From: Bacteroidales bacterium
GTDB taxonomy: Bacteria > Bacteroidota > Bacteroidia > Bacteroidales > VadinHA17
Direction of reading: 5' to 3'
Length of the DNA stretch: 35,217 nucleotides
Assembly: GCA_003141415.1 (NCBI GenBank)
Contig: PLLX01000172.1
Coordinates: forward strand, 1,828-37,044
The position numbers were made by a program, and so were the translations under genes. Below, in pieces: positions 26,165 to 34,781 of the stretch (position 1 is the stretch's first letter; the number at the start of each line of letters is the position of its first letter). The notes below the pieces were generated by a model, which saw only the letters and a list, made by a program, of their open reading frames with translations, did not search any database and was not told where the DNA came from.

Positions 26165-26998
26165 CAAGTTTTCTAATAATATAATTTCTTTGTCTTTCTT
26201 TTAGATTTTCTCTTTGATTCCGCTTCTTTCTTTAAGTATACCCTTGTCTCGTACGAAGTAAATATAAGATGGTGTAAGATCATCAAGGGATTCATGATAT
26301 CTCTCATTGTTATAGTGTTCAACGCACTCCACGATAGTTTAAATAAGGTCTTCGGGATACTAGTAATTGTCGAGACTGACAACATTTTTCCATATCCTTT
26401 GATATCGTTCGATTTTACCTTGGGTCTGAGGATGGCAGGGCTTGCTGATAATTGATTTGATACCTTCTCCAGACAGGAAGCCTTTGATTTCCCCGGAGAG
26501 ATAACATTAGGTATCATCCGAGGGTAAGGGTGATGAATCATCTTTTGTAAATTCTGTAAAATCAAGGCTTTCTCCACTGATAGTATTAAGTCCTTGGATG
26601 TAATTTGAGGCCGAAGATCCCAGGCAATAATGAAACGTGACCACTCATCAAGAATTGTAGATAAAAATTACCATCCCCGTCCAATTATTTTGAAACAGGT
26701 AAAATCGGTCTGACACATTTCATTAATACGCTTTGTCTTTTTCTCAAATTCATCATCTGCATTGAGAACATTGTGAACCGGAGAAGTGATCAATCCAGCT
26801 CCTTTTAAAATGCAGTAGACGCTGGTCTCAAAGATATACCATTTGTGGTTGTCAACAATGTGGAAGACAAGTTCTCTGGATGAGAGTTCTTCTTGCTCCA
26901 AAGCTTCTGCTATTACATGGGTCTGCTGTACAGGTGGTATCATATTACATATCTGTTGACGACCTTCGGCTTTTGTGGCTAGGTCGTCATACCCAACC
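26165..26998 (-). pseudogene. rve-type (IS3/IS481-like) transposase remnant with multiple stops
   Basis: Starting near 26998 the minus strand reads GYDDLATKAEGRQQ and continues with HVIAEALEQEELSSRELVFH, KGAGLITSPVHNVLNADDEF and CQTDFTCFKIIGRGW. A TAA then replaces the expected Tyr codon at about 26668. The frame resumes with FLSTILDEWSRFIIAWDLRP and QITSKDLILSVEKA, then slips by one base. It continues as GEGIKSIISKPCHPQTQGKI, ERYQRIWKNVVSLDNY and VECVEHYNNERYHESLDDL, with three more stops. The DDE residues can still be followed. The copy is truncated at its N-terminus, where it cuts the neighbouring gene. Confidence 0.8.
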
Positions 26999-27579
26999 TC
27001 ATAATACCGTTTATACCAATTGTTCGCTGTCCCGTATTTTTCAAAGAATGTGATAGAACCAATCCCGGTTTCCCATTTGTCAATTTTATTGTTTTCTTAT
27101 ATTCATATGAATATTCTACATCATTCAATTCATGAACAAATTGAATCTGATCAGACTTTTTCTTGACTTTCCACTTACCAGGGTTTAGAATTTGGTACAA
27201 CATATAACTCGAATATGCGGAATCATCAAGTTTAGAAAGGGCGCCTACACCAATTTTAATAAAACTCCCTCCGACCTTTGCTTCATTGTAGCCTACAGGA
27301 GAAAACTCTTCTACTGGGCCCATAACTGCATCATGAGTTGTAGGACTGTATGTTTCATACCATTGTCCATAAAAATCATGCCCATTATATTTAAGGCTAG
27401 TAATGAGACCCGACCAATCGAACCTTGTTGCCCGATAGTATCCCTTATTAGAATCCGGCAGGTAAAAATGGACGCTAATTAATCCATTTGTAATTTCCGT
27501 TTCTAGAAATTTCTTCTGTGCTACAGCGTTGATCATTAAACATGACAATACGCACATAATTAAAGTAAGTTTTTTTCAT
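26990..27579 (-). pseudogene. Secreted protein resembling an aldose-epimerase-fold protein, truncated by the rve IS
   Basis: A start ATG at 27579 is followed by seven A residues that put it one base out of frame; with six the product begins MKKLTLIMCVLSCLMINAVA, a signal peptide. The intact frame from 27557 encodes LISVHFYLPDSNKGYYRATR, FDWSGLITSLKYNGHDFYGQ and GPVEEFSPVGYNEAKVGGSF, then strands rich in Lys and Tyr. This resembles Bacteroidota galactose-mutarotase-fold proteins (tentative). At about 26998 it runs into the IS sequence and stops after GIMRLGMTT, so the C-terminal half is lost. Two independent lesions make it a pseudogene. Confidence 0.65.
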
Positions 27580-27581
27580 TA

Positions 27582-28060
27582 AGATATGTCTTTCCCCCAT
27601 TTCGGTTCCTGCCATATTCACTCCAAGACCTGGAACTTCATTAATATAATATACATCCATTTTTATAGATTTGGCACTCAAAAAAAAATCTTGTGCTCTA
27701 GTAGACAAGAAGTGTGACTCTAGGATACCTAAGTTCCAAACGGCAAGGTCAATGTGAGCATTAGCAGCAAGCCTATTTCAGGACGAGGTCACGATCCATG
27801 GTAACGCAGAGGTATTCCAACTTCCATGGGATTCGAAGCTTCATTATAAAGTTGTTAATTATTACCGGTAGTCGTATTGTTTGAATTATGACGTTTGGAA
27901 ATTGTAGGAAAGTATTGATGTGCACTCTACCCATACCGTTTATTATTCCTGTTAACCATTCCCTTTCCCCGCTACCCACAATTGTATGTTCAACCTCTCG
28001 TTGGGGCTGGTTCGAGATCAAATTATTATGGTATGCCGGAGTGACCATTGACCCCCTGCT
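27582..28060 (-). pseudogene. Decayed enolase-superfamily (mandelate racemase/RspA-like) dehydratase, C-terminal remnant
   Basis: The clearest stretch (about 27770-27590) reads ANAHIDLAVWNLGILESHFL and later KMDVYYINEVPGLGVNMAG. This corresponds to the end of sugar-acid dehydratases of the mandelate racemase family (consensus AANAHIDLAVWNFGIQE ... PGLGVDI). Before it, EREWLTGIINGMGRVHI, a WKLEYL segment and a broken YHG...PGD-like region spread over different frames recall the same barrel's RVHISQ and WHGPGDVSP motifs. Several frameshifts and stops are present. It lies between the sugar isomerase-like gene and the mutarotase-like pseudogene on one strand, suggesting a former sugar-acid operon. 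Confidence 0.5.
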
Positions 28061-28158
28061 GTTAACCCAGATCTTTTAATAAATTTACACCTAACCATTG
28101 TTTTCATAGTAGCGGAATTAAGTTAATTTAAATTCTGATTTAAATTATGATTGTATAG

Positions 28159-29139
28159 TTACTCAAGGATGTTTCTCATATATTCTATACATTTAATGAC
28201 TTCTTTAGCAGGGTCAGAACCCTCTGGAATCTTGTATTCTAATTCAACAAAAACATCGATTGGCCATTTCTCCTTCTTAATTAAAAGAAGGATATCTGCA
28301 ATCGGAGTTTCGCCCTTTCCAAATGGCATATTAGTGTTGGGAGGGTTGCTTTTGGGTCCTGTTTTATCCTTCATGTGAATCATGGGGATAAGCTTGTGAT
28401 ATTTTTCTATTATCTTGTTGGGATGCAGACCTGTTGCCCCGAAATAGTGTCCTGCATCAAGATTGAGCCTGTTGGCAGGTGAATAAGCAAGCAACTTTTC
28501 GATGTCAAAGCCCGGTTCCGCAAACTGTGCATGCGTATGATAAATTGCCAAGCTCTTATGCTTTTCAGCAAATTTGCCAAGACGTTTACAAGCTGCTTCA
28601 CTGCATTCATCTGTTATACCATAGGCGCCCAAAACCATAGCTGAGTTATATGCATAGTCAATCTCTTCATCAGACCAGCCTGCGGTATCAAATTTGGCAA
28701 TATGAATATCTACACCTGCATCATTATACTTCTTCCGAATATCTGTATATTTCCAAAGTGGTAATGATAAACGCCATTTACGCTGTTTTTCCTTTAGTCC
28801 AGCAAGGGTCTTAGCATATTGGGCTTTCGTATTTTCGTCTGCATCGTGCGACAATCTTGGGGGCTCTTGAGGAATACCCAGATTTTCTTCAAGCACACTT
28901 CTCATCTCAATCGCATTGATTCCGGCCTGTAAGATGTAGCCAAGACATTCGTCTGGACTATGCGGAATGTTGAGATAGCTATATGTAGTACAACCCAGCT
29001 GAACCCCTCCAACTTTGGAATTGAACTTTTTACTTTGAATTCTGCTTGAGCCTGAATAACTAAAAGGGACAACTGAAAATGCTGCTGCGGTTGCTACAGT
29101 ACCCAGAAATTTGCGTCTCGAAATTGTTGGAATTTCCAT
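28159..29139 (-). CDS. Tat-exported sugar phosphate isomerase/epimerase-like protein (xylose isomerase-type TIM barrel)
   Basis: 326 aa from the ATG at 29139; a TTG six bases upstream is less likely. The leader SRRKFLGTVATAAAFSVVPF is a Tat signal. The barrel follows with LGCTTYSYLNIPHSPDECLG, YILQAGINAIEMRS, LAIYHTHAQFAEPG, RLNLDAGHYFG, HLIPMIHMKDKT-like (KLIPMIHMKDKTGPKS) and DVFVELEY. The His, Asp and Glu residues at strand ends (THAQF, LDAGH, MIHMKDK, VELEY) fit the AP-endonuclease-2/xylose isomerase-like family. Known members isomerise or epimerise sugars or act with Gfo/Idh partners; the reaction here is unknown. It is divergent from a Tat-exported Gfo/Idh gene, a common pairing. Confidence 0.83.
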   Translation of the reverse strand: MEIPTISRRKFLGTVATAAAFSVVPFSYSGSSRIQSKKFNSKVGGVQLGCTTYSYLNIPHSPDECLGYILQAGINAIEMRSVLEENLGIPQEPPRLSHDADENTKAQYAKTLAGLKEKQRKWRLSLPLWKYTDIRKKYNDAGVDIHIAKFDTAGWSDEEIDYAYNSAMVLGAYGITDECSEAACKRLGKFAEKHKSLAIYHTHAQFAEPGFDIEKLLAYSPANRLNLDAGHYFGATGLHPNKIIEKYHKLIPMIHMKDKTGPKSNPPNTNMPFGKGETPIADILLLIKKEKWPIDVFVELEYKIPEGSDPAKEVIKCIEYMRNILE

Positions 29140-29403
29140 ATTCAATAATTTTTAAGAGATTTGAAGATTGATACTTAATTAGAAAATAAAAGAATGAAGT
29201 TACTCCAGAAAAAAATAAAAATAAACTCTTTAACTTAATTTATTTTCATGAAATAACTGACAGTACAAAACACATTTTTCAGAATTTTTAAATTAACCAT
29301 GATGATCAATTATTATATTTTGTCATTATATAAGCAAATCCATCTGAAATGTTATATTTACATTTTTATTATTGAAATATTTGTTATCCATAATTGACAT
29401 AAT
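29140..29403. promoter_or_regulatory. Shared divergent promoter region
   Basis: This 264-bp AT-rich gap separates two divergent starts and must hold both promoters. AATATTTG, about 20 bases before the rightward ATG, is one mismatch from TAnnTTTG. No strong match was seen for the leftward gene, and no palindromic operator was recognised. Confidence 0.4.
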
Positions 29404-30819
29404 ATGAGAAGCAATACACGTCGTGACTTCTTGAAAAAATCCCTTTTAACCGGGGTAGGTCTTATTACTCTTCCTGAAATACTAAGACGTTCTGAATTTG
29501 TCGGCGGTTCACCAAATAAACTCATTCAATTTGCGCAAATCGGTTGTGGCCGAGAAGGAACTGTTGACTATATGGGAACAATGATACATACAGATCTTTG
29601 CAGAATGGTCGCGGTTTGTGACCTGGACTCCCGAAGGCTTGAAATAGCAAAAAACAAAGTCGTGGAGTTCTATAAAAACAAAGGGGAAACAAATGTTGAA
29701 GTTAAAGCTTATCATGATTTCTATGAGGTACTTGCCCGTCCCGATATTGACGCTGTAATCGTTAGTGTTCCTGACCATCAGCATGCATTTGTTGCTGTTC
29801 AGGCGGTACTTGCCGGTAAAGATGTGTATGTTCAAAAACCATTAACATATTCCATAGCAGAGGCAATAGCTTTGAGGACCGCTGTAAGAGCCAGAAAGAA
29901 AATTCTTCAGACAGGAAGTCAACAGCGTTCCGAAAAACCGTGGGATACATTTCGTATTGCCAGCGAAGCGGTACGTAATGGTCGTATAGGAAATCTTCAC
30001 ACGGTAAAAATCGGCTTTGGAATGGACAGCCCTAAAGGAGTTAAACCATCTCCTCAGACTCCACCACCAAACTTCGATTATGAACGCTGGCTCGCAGCAG
30101 CACCTGAGCAACCCTATATGGAATTAAGGGTTCATCCACAGGACAGTATAGACGGGAGACCAGGCTGGATAACAACGGAAGACTTTGGTCTTGGGATGAT
30201 TACCAACTGGGGTGCACATCATATTGATATAGCTCATTGGGCTATGGGGATGGAGCTCAGCGGACCATTGTCTATAGTGGCGAAAACTGACTTTATGAAA
30301 GACGATGTGTGGACAGTTCATACTACTTACCATGTAGAGATGATGTATCTGGGTAATATTCAGGTGATTCTTGATAATACTTTTAAAGATGGTATTCAGT
30401 TTGAAGGATCAGAGGGGATGGTATTTTGCACCAGAGGCAGCGAGAGGGTAACCAAAAGTGACCCAGTCTCCACAGTTGATGATAAGAAAGGTCCTATTTA
30501 TGCCAGTAACAACAAAATTCTCTATCCAAGAGTAGGGCCGGAGGGCAAAATATGGATGCCAAGTGCTGACCATTATCGGAACTGGCTCGATAGTATTATA
30601 AGCCGTAAAGATCCTATAGCTCCAGTCGATCAATCAGCACGCAGTCTTGAAGCCTGTGCAATAGCATGGATAGCAATGAAACTGGACCGTAAACTTACCT
30701 GGGATGCTAAGAAAGAACAGTTCGTTGGTGACAAAGAAGCTAACCTGCTGTTGACACGTAAAGCCCGCAAAGCAGAATACGATCTTACTACAATAATGAA
30801 AAAGGCAGGACTTGGCTGA
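29404..30819 (+). CDS. Tat-exported Gfo/Idh/MocA family oxidoreductase
   Basis: 471 aa. The leader TRRDFLKKSLLTGVGLITLP is a Tat signal. The NAD(P)-binding fold follows with IQFAQIGCGREG, MVAVCDLDSRRLE and DIDAVIVSVPDHQHAFVAVQ. VQKPLTYS replaces the usual EKP motif with QKP. The C-terminal half has GWITTEDFGLGMITNWGAHH and IDIAHWAMG, typical of the Bacteroidota and Planctomycetes secreted subgroup, and ends with SADHYRNWLDSIISRKDP. Export in folded form suggests a bound cofactor and redox or lyase-type sugar chemistry outside the cytoplasm. It is divergent from the isomerase-like gene and is followed by 540 bp without genes. Confidence 0.87.
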   Translation: MRSNTRRDFLKKSLLTGVGLITLPEILRRSEFVGGSPNKLIQFAQIGCGREGTVDYMGTMIHTDLCRMVAVCDLDSRRLEIAKNKVVEFYKNKGETNVEVKAYHDFYEVLARPDIDAVIVSVPDHQHAFVAVQAVLAGKDVYVQKPLTYSIAEAIALRTAVRARKKILQTGSQQRSEKPWDTFRIASEAVRNGRIGNLHTVKIGFGMDSPKGVKPSPQTPPPNFDYERWLAAAPEQPYMELRVHPQDSIDGRPGWITTEDFGLGMITNWGAHHIDIAHWAMGMELSGPLSIVAKTDFMKDDVWTVHTTYHVEMMYLGNIQVILDNTFKDGIQFEGSEGMVFCTRGSERVTKSDPVSTVDDKKGPIYASNNKILYPRVGPEGKIWMPSADHYRNWLDSIISRKDPIAPVDQSARSLEACAIAWIAMKLDRKLTWDAKKEQFVGDKEANLLLTRKARKAEYDLTTIMKKAGLG

Positions 30820-31360
30820 ACAATATTATGGGTAAGAACTGGTCAAAATGGGCAGAATAACAAAACCATAGAAAATAAATATTAGTTTTTGGTAGAATAA
30901 AAGTGAATTCAATTTTGCTAAACTAATTTAAAATGCACTTTAATCCTGGTAATGAAATATGTTAATAAAATAATAAATTATAAAGACTTCGTCGAATATT
31001 TTGGACATATTAATAGTGAGAAATTAAATAATCCTCGATGAGGTTTTACATCAGATAATCCGAACATTGAGTTTCTGAAATTTTAAATCTACCTTGTTGT
31101 AAATGAAGTTCCTGACAAACTTGTACTTTCACCCTATTATTTTGTATATGCCCCCATAGCTTAAAAATCAGCCAGTAGAGGGGCAAATACCCCAAGAGCA
31201 ATGGCACACAGAAGATTCAAATCGCGGAGTTAAACTAATTTGGCTGCAATTGAATAGCTTTTGCTCATACATCGGAATATTTCCGGATCTAAGAATTCAA
31301 ATTAAATATTTATCGATATAATCGACTAAATTTTATTTATTCAAAAAAACAATAAACACA
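30820..31360. other. Gene-poor stretch with coding relics
   Basis: No intact gene is seen. A plus frame around 31050-31165 reads SDNPNIEFLKF, a stop, then IYLVVNEVPDKLVLSPYYFV and YAPIA before another stop. It looks like former coding sequence, family not recognised. GCCCCCATAGCTTAA (31150-31164) mimics a tRNA 5' end but has no 3' partner. The promoter of the esterase gene should lie near 31280-31340; no clear match to the -7 consensus was found. Confidence 0.45.
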
Positions 31361-32557
31361 ATGAAAAAACAAATTTTATGGATGGTTGCTATATTCTTTT
31401 TTTTGAATGTTTCGGGACAGAATAAGCTGAACTGGATAAACGAACTTCCTTATATTACTGACATTCCCGATCCTTTTCTTATGAATAATGGTTCAAGGGT
31501 GAGCAATCTCAGCGATTGGATGAAACGCCGCGATGAGCTCAAAGAGAAATTTCAATTTTATGAATATGGCCATTTTGCGCCCACTTCCCCTGTAAGTGTG
31601 GTGAGTGTTTCTCCTGATACAATTATAGAGTATGGTAAGGATAGAATGATAAGAAGGGTAGTACAGTTAAAAACTGGAACAGAAGGCAGAATATCATTTA
31701 CACTAAATCTTTTTATACCCGGGAAAGGGCAAGGATCTTTTCCTGTAATTATTGACGGCGACCTTTGCTTTGAATCTTTGCAAAAGAGACTCACAGCAGA
31801 AGGTTTGCTCTCACTTGTTAAACGGGGTTATATTATTGCTGAGTTTGATCGCACAAAGTTTGCTCCTGACGAAAACACAAGGGTAAAGGAGGGGAATCAA
31901 CTTAACCAGAATTTTGACTTTGGTGCAATTCTTAACTGGGCATGGGGTTTCCACCGGACAGTAGATTATCTTTTAACTCTAAATATAATTGACAAAACGA
32001 AGATTGGCGTTACAGGATGGTCACGGGGAGGCAAAACAGCATTACTTGCTGGTGCATTTGATGATAGGATTGCACTTGTTGCACCTAATTGTTCCGGGAC
32101 TTGCGGCTCCGGTCCTCTGAGATTTGTTGACACCGGCGGTGAAACTATTGATGATATTGCAACTGTATTTCCCTATTGGTTTTGTTCAAATTTTCAAAAT
32201 TTCTTGGGAATAAACAGGGACAAATTACCTATGGACCAGCATAGTCTTATTGCTTTGGTTGCACCCAGAGCATATCTCAGCACAAACGGCCTCAAGGATA
32301 CATGGGCTAATCCACGCGGTACAGCACAAGCGCATCTTGCTGCCAGGGAAGTCTTTGTTGCTCTCGGAGTACAGGATAAAATGGGGATCTTTTACGCTAA
32401 TACCGGCCATGACCATAATATTGACAAATGGATTGCTCTTTTAGATTTTGCCGATAAGGTTTTTTACGGTAAGACCCCTTCTTATGATTATGACAGCATA
32501 CCCTTTGTAGGTCTTAATAAAGCTTATTCATGGTCTGCACCGAAGAAATTATTTTAG
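31361..32557 (+). CDS. Secreted CE15-like alpha/beta-hydrolase (glucuronoyl-esterase-like)
   Basis: 398 aa. A signal peptide (MKKQILWMVAIFFFLNVSGQ) indicates export. The alpha/beta-hydrolase core has VTGWSRGGKTALLAGAFDDR with nucleophile Ser221, APNCSGTCGSGPLRF, then MDQHSLIALVAPRAYLSTNG and the catalytic-His region TGHDHN (His350/352). The MDQH...LVAPRA segment and position of the Ser motif match carbohydrate esterase family 15, which cleaves ester links between glucuronoxylan and lignin. GWSRGG differs from the GCSRxGK of the best-studied members, so the substrate may differ. N-terminal TDIPDPFL and EKFQFYEYGHFAP also fit this group. The gene is complete and stands apart from the broken esterase-like lipoprotein gene downstream. 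Confidence 0.82.
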   Translation: MKKQILWMVAIFFFLNVSGQNKLNWINELPYITDIPDPFLMNNGSRVSNLSDWMKRRDELKEKFQFYEYGHFAPTSPVSVVSVSPDTIIEYGKDRMIRRVVQLKTGTEGRISFTLNLFIPGKGQGSFPVIIDGDLCFESLQKRLTAEGLLSLVKRGYIIAEFDRTKFAPDENTRVKEGNQLNQNFDFGAILNWAWGFHRTVDYLLTLNIIDKTKIGVTGWSRGGKTALLAGAFDDRIALVAPNCSGTCGSGPLRFVDTGGETIDDIATVFPYWFCSNFQNFLGINRDKLPMDQHSLIALVAPRAYLSTNGLKDTWANPRGTAQAHLAAREVFVALGVQDKMGIFYANTGHDHNIDKWIALLDFADKVFYGKTPSYDYDSIPFVGLNKAYSWSAPKKLF

Positions 32558-32674
32558 ATTAAGGGCATCTTAAGAAAACCTTTTGTTAATATAAATACCT
32601 TATTGTTAATAACATAAACTTGTAATTATCATTAAATATTTTTAGATTTTAAAGGTGCCCTAAACTTTTGACTG

Positions 32675-32966
32675 ATGAATAGGAAGATTTATTACGTTAT
32701 AAGAAACAGTTTGATCTTAACTATTTGCCTCTTTAGTTTGTCATCTTGTAATCAAAAAAGAGTCTATTCATCTCTGCAGACAAACATTCTGACGAGTACA
32801 GATACTCTTAAGCAAAAAGCTGCACTGGAAAAATTACTTAGCCTGCTGCCCCCAGATCATACAATCAATGGCCGAGTCTCTTTCCTTGATGAGACGTTCC
32901 AGGATTGGCTTAAAAGAACCGGCGAATTGCCACCTGATTTTGACAGGATACCGTCAATCCCGTTTC
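32675..32966 (+). pseudogene. N-terminal fragment of a lipoprotein, probably a secreted esterase, cut by IS630
   Basis: The ATG at 32675 opens a lipoprotein signal (SLILTICLFSLSSC) followed by LEKLLSLLPPDHTINGRVSF and LDETFQDWLKRTGELPPDFD, ending RIPSIPF. This resembles the N-termini of Bacteroidota acetylxylan-esterase-like hydrolases, which continue LPDPL... (from memory, tentative). At about 32965 the sequence changes to the IS630 element; the frame runs on to a stop at 33019 within the transposase. The rest of the gene is not found beyond the IS. Confidence 0.6.
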
Positions 32967-32978
32967 GTCAAAAAAACT

Positions 32979-33422
32979 ATGATAAAGTACAAAATCACAT
33001 TAAGCAAAACAGAACATGAGCAACTTATTGCTATTATTTCAAAAGGAGTACATAGTTCGCAACTCTACCGGACGGCATACATTTTATTAAACTGTGATAA
33101 AGGGAAATACGGTGATAAAATTATTGGTCAGCAGATTTCAAAAGTTTTGAAAGTAAATATGCGGATGATAGACAGAGTGAAGCAACGATTTGTTGAAGAG
33201 TGTTTTGAAGCCTGTTTAGAGAGGAAACCAAGTGAGCGACCAAAAGAAAGAAAGGTTGATGGGGATTTAGAAGCTCATTTAATTGCACTGAGTTGTAGCA
33301 AAGCGCCAAAGGGATTTAGTAGATGGTCTTTAAGAATGTTGGCAGATAAAGCGGTAGAATTAAAATATGCTGAAAGTATATCTTACGAAACCATCCGCAA
33401 GGTTTTAAAAAAAACGAGTTGA
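32979..33422 (+). CDS. IS630 transposase, N-terminal DNA-binding frame
   Basis: 147 aa from the ATG at 32979 (MIKYKITLSKTEHEQL). It contains the helix-turn-helix region of IS630 transposases: AYILLNCDKGKYGDKIIGQQ, SKVLKVNMRMIDRVKQRF, and SYETIRKVLKK near the end. By itself it lacks the DDE catalytic core. An A8 run just before the stop offers a -1 shift into the next frame. Confidence 0.82.
   Translation: MIKYKITLSKTEHEQLIAIISKGVHSSQLYRTAYILLNCDKGKYGDKIIGQQISKVLKVNMRMIDRVKQRFVEECFEACLERKPSERPKERKVDGDLEAHLIALSCSKAPKGFSRWSLRMLADKAVELKYAESISYETIRKVLKKTS
33407..33413 (+). promoter_or_regulatory. Slippery heptamer A AAA AAA for -1 frameshifting
   Basis: In the upstream frame the codons are TTA AAA AAA ACG AGT TGA, so an X XXY YYZ heptamer of seven A residues is in register. 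A -1 slip joins IRKVLKK to NELKPWKV, which restores the uninterrupted family sequence and gives about 377 aa. No downstream stimulatory structure was identified. A plain one-base indel in the A run is the alternative. Confidence 0.55.
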
Positions 33423-34111
33423 AACCCTGGAAAGTGGTAAGCTGGGTAATACCACCGACACAGAACAGTCAATTTGTAGCACAAATGGAACAAGTTTTAG
33501 ATGTTTACAAACGCCCTTATGATAAACATTTTCCAATAGTTTGTATGGATGAATCGCCCAAACAAATGATTAAAGAAACGAAAATACCGATCCCAATGAA
33601 ACCCGGCAGCGATGCAAAAGTAGATTTTGAATATGAGAGATGCGGAGTTGCCAATATTTTTATTGCATCAGAACCATTAAAAGGAAAACGTCATGTGGAA
33701 GTTACAGAAAGAAAAACAAAAATAGATTGGGCAGTATTCATAAAAAAAATATCAGACGAGTGGTATAAGAATGCGGAGAAAATAATTTTGGTAATGGATA
33801 ACCTGTCTACGCATAAACCATCGGCATTATACGAAACCTTTAAGCCAAAAGAAGCAAAAAGGTTATGGGATAGATTTGAATTTGTATTTACCCCAAGGCA
33901 TGGCAGTTGGTTGAATATGGCAGAAATAGAATTGAATGTATTGATGGGGCAATGTTTAAACAGAAGAATAGACAGTATGAAAATAATGAAAGAGGAAGTA
34001 AAGGCCTGGGAAATTCATCGAAATAATAAAAAGGCAGTAATCAATTGGCAGTTTACAACTCAGGATGCAAGAATAAAACTAAAAAGATTATACCCGACAA
34101 TATTGAATTGA
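33419..34111 (+). CDS. IS630 transposase, DDE catalytic frame
   Basis: 230 codons, opening only with TTG, which overlaps the previous stop (TTGA). The DDE motifs are IVCMDESPKQMI, ILVMDNLSTHKPSALYETF and FTPRHGSWLNMAEIELNVL. The frame is continuous to its stop at 34111, so the catalytic part looks intact. Efficient independent initiation is doubtful; fusion by frameshifting is more plausible. Confidence 0.85.
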   Translation: MKPWKVVSWVIPPTQNSQFVAQMEQVLDVYKRPYDKHFPIVCMDESPKQMIKETKIPIPMKPGSDAKVDFEYERCGVANIFIASEPLKGKRHVEVTERKTKIDWAVFIKKISDEWYKNAEKIILVMDNLSTHKPSALYETFKPKEAKRLWDRFEFVFTPRHGSWLNMAEIELNVLMGQCLNRRIDSMKIMKEEVKAWEIHRNNKKAVINWQFTTQDARIKLKRLYPTILN

Positions 34112-34147
34112 CATGACACTAGATGCTTTCCAGAACTTACGCCTGAG

Positions 34148-34396
34148 TCAGGCCAACTGGTCGGTTAACTTTTTTATTAAACGGTCTTTCTCTTCTATAG
34201 CTTTCTGGAACTGTGCAATCTTCTTTTCTGCCTGAGCCAATGCTCCACCATCAATCTGACGCAATTTTGATAGTTCCTGATAAAGCTCGTCGCGCTCCTG
34301 AAGAAGGGTCTCTACAAATGCATCTTTATCAGCTAAGTTATCCACAGTTCTTTTTTCGTTTTTGCCTGTGTTAAAGATAACAAAACGAACCTCCAA
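34148..34396 (-). pseudogene. IS66 transposase TnpC, N-terminal fragment
   Basis: Eighty-two codons give the coiled-coil N-terminus (LLQERDELYQELSKLRQ, IEEKDRLIKKLTDQLA) found before the zinc-finger region of TnpC. The expected Trp codon in LAWLRRK is TGA here. The following codons (LRRKFWKAS) show a small deletion before the sequence is cut near 34116. TnpC is normally about 500 aa, so most of it is missing. Confidence 0.8.
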
Positions 34397-34414
34397 ACTA
34401 AAAAATGTTAATAA

Positions 34415-34777
34415 CTAACTGAATAACAGATTTTTATTAACAATTTTACGCGGCTCTGCACTCCTTATTCGTACACTTTGCACCATAGCCATTAAATCCT
34501 GCCAGTTTATGGTTATCGAAGCGGTATTTTCATCAAAAGCCGGCAGTTTAAACCGGCCTGATTCTAATTTCTTATGATAGATTACAAGCCCTGCATATTC
34601 CATGTGCAGGATCTTCATCACATTCTGGTGGCGGTTCATGAAAATGAAAACTCCTCCGTCATGGACATTCTGGTTCATGAAGGAATTTACAACACCACTA
34701 AGAGTGTAAAAACTTTTTCGCATATCTACCGGATGAGGATATAGATAATACTTGAGTGAGCCATGAAGATGGAACAT
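34415..34777 (-). CDS. tnpB: IS66 accessory protein TnpB
   Basis: 120 aa, normal length for the IS66 Orf2 family. YYLYPHPVDMRKSFYTLSGV and a VFIFMNRHQNVMKIL segment match the family signature (DMRKS...L; FxNRxRxxxKxL). GLVIYHKKLESGRFKLP also fits. It starts 4 bp after tnpA stops, as expected for coupled translation. It is an accessory protein required by IS66 elements for transposition in an unknown way; here its partner TnpC is broken. Confidence 0.9.
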   Translation of the reverse strand: MFHLHGSLKYYLYPHPVDMRKSFYTLSGVVNSFMNQNVHDGGVFIFMNRHQNVMKILHMEYAGLVIYHKKLESGRFKLPAFDENTASITINWQDLMAMVQSVRIRSAEPRKIVNKNLLFS

Positions 34778-34781
34778 AATA

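Larger units (their letters stand above)
32966..34118 (+). mobile_element. IS630-family insertion sequence
   Basis: The element carries a transposase split into two overlapping frames (32979-33422 and 33419-34111). On the left it interrupts a lipoprotein gene, and on the right it abuts a truncated IS66. Because the flanks do not belong to one gene, the locus was rearranged before or after insertion. Only a GTCAA match was seen at the two ends, so the terminal repeats and TA target are not established. Confidence 0.8.

Noticed and set aside
26173-26577. 134-codon basic open frame as a separate gene
   Set aside because: Only its first residues are transposase; the rest is the wrong frame of the rve IS, whose family sequence runs in the neighbouring frame.
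27773-28048. Open frame starting MVTPAYHNNL as an independent gene
   Set aside because: Parts of it (EREWLTGIINGMGRVHI, WKLEYL) are better read as remnants of the decayed dehydratase; no start context.
31150-31230. tRNA-like start (GCCCCCATAGCTTAA) with a later GATTCAAATC resembling a T-loop
   Set aside because: No complementary 3' acceptor strand (TGGGGGC), no anticodon arm in the right place; at most a relic.
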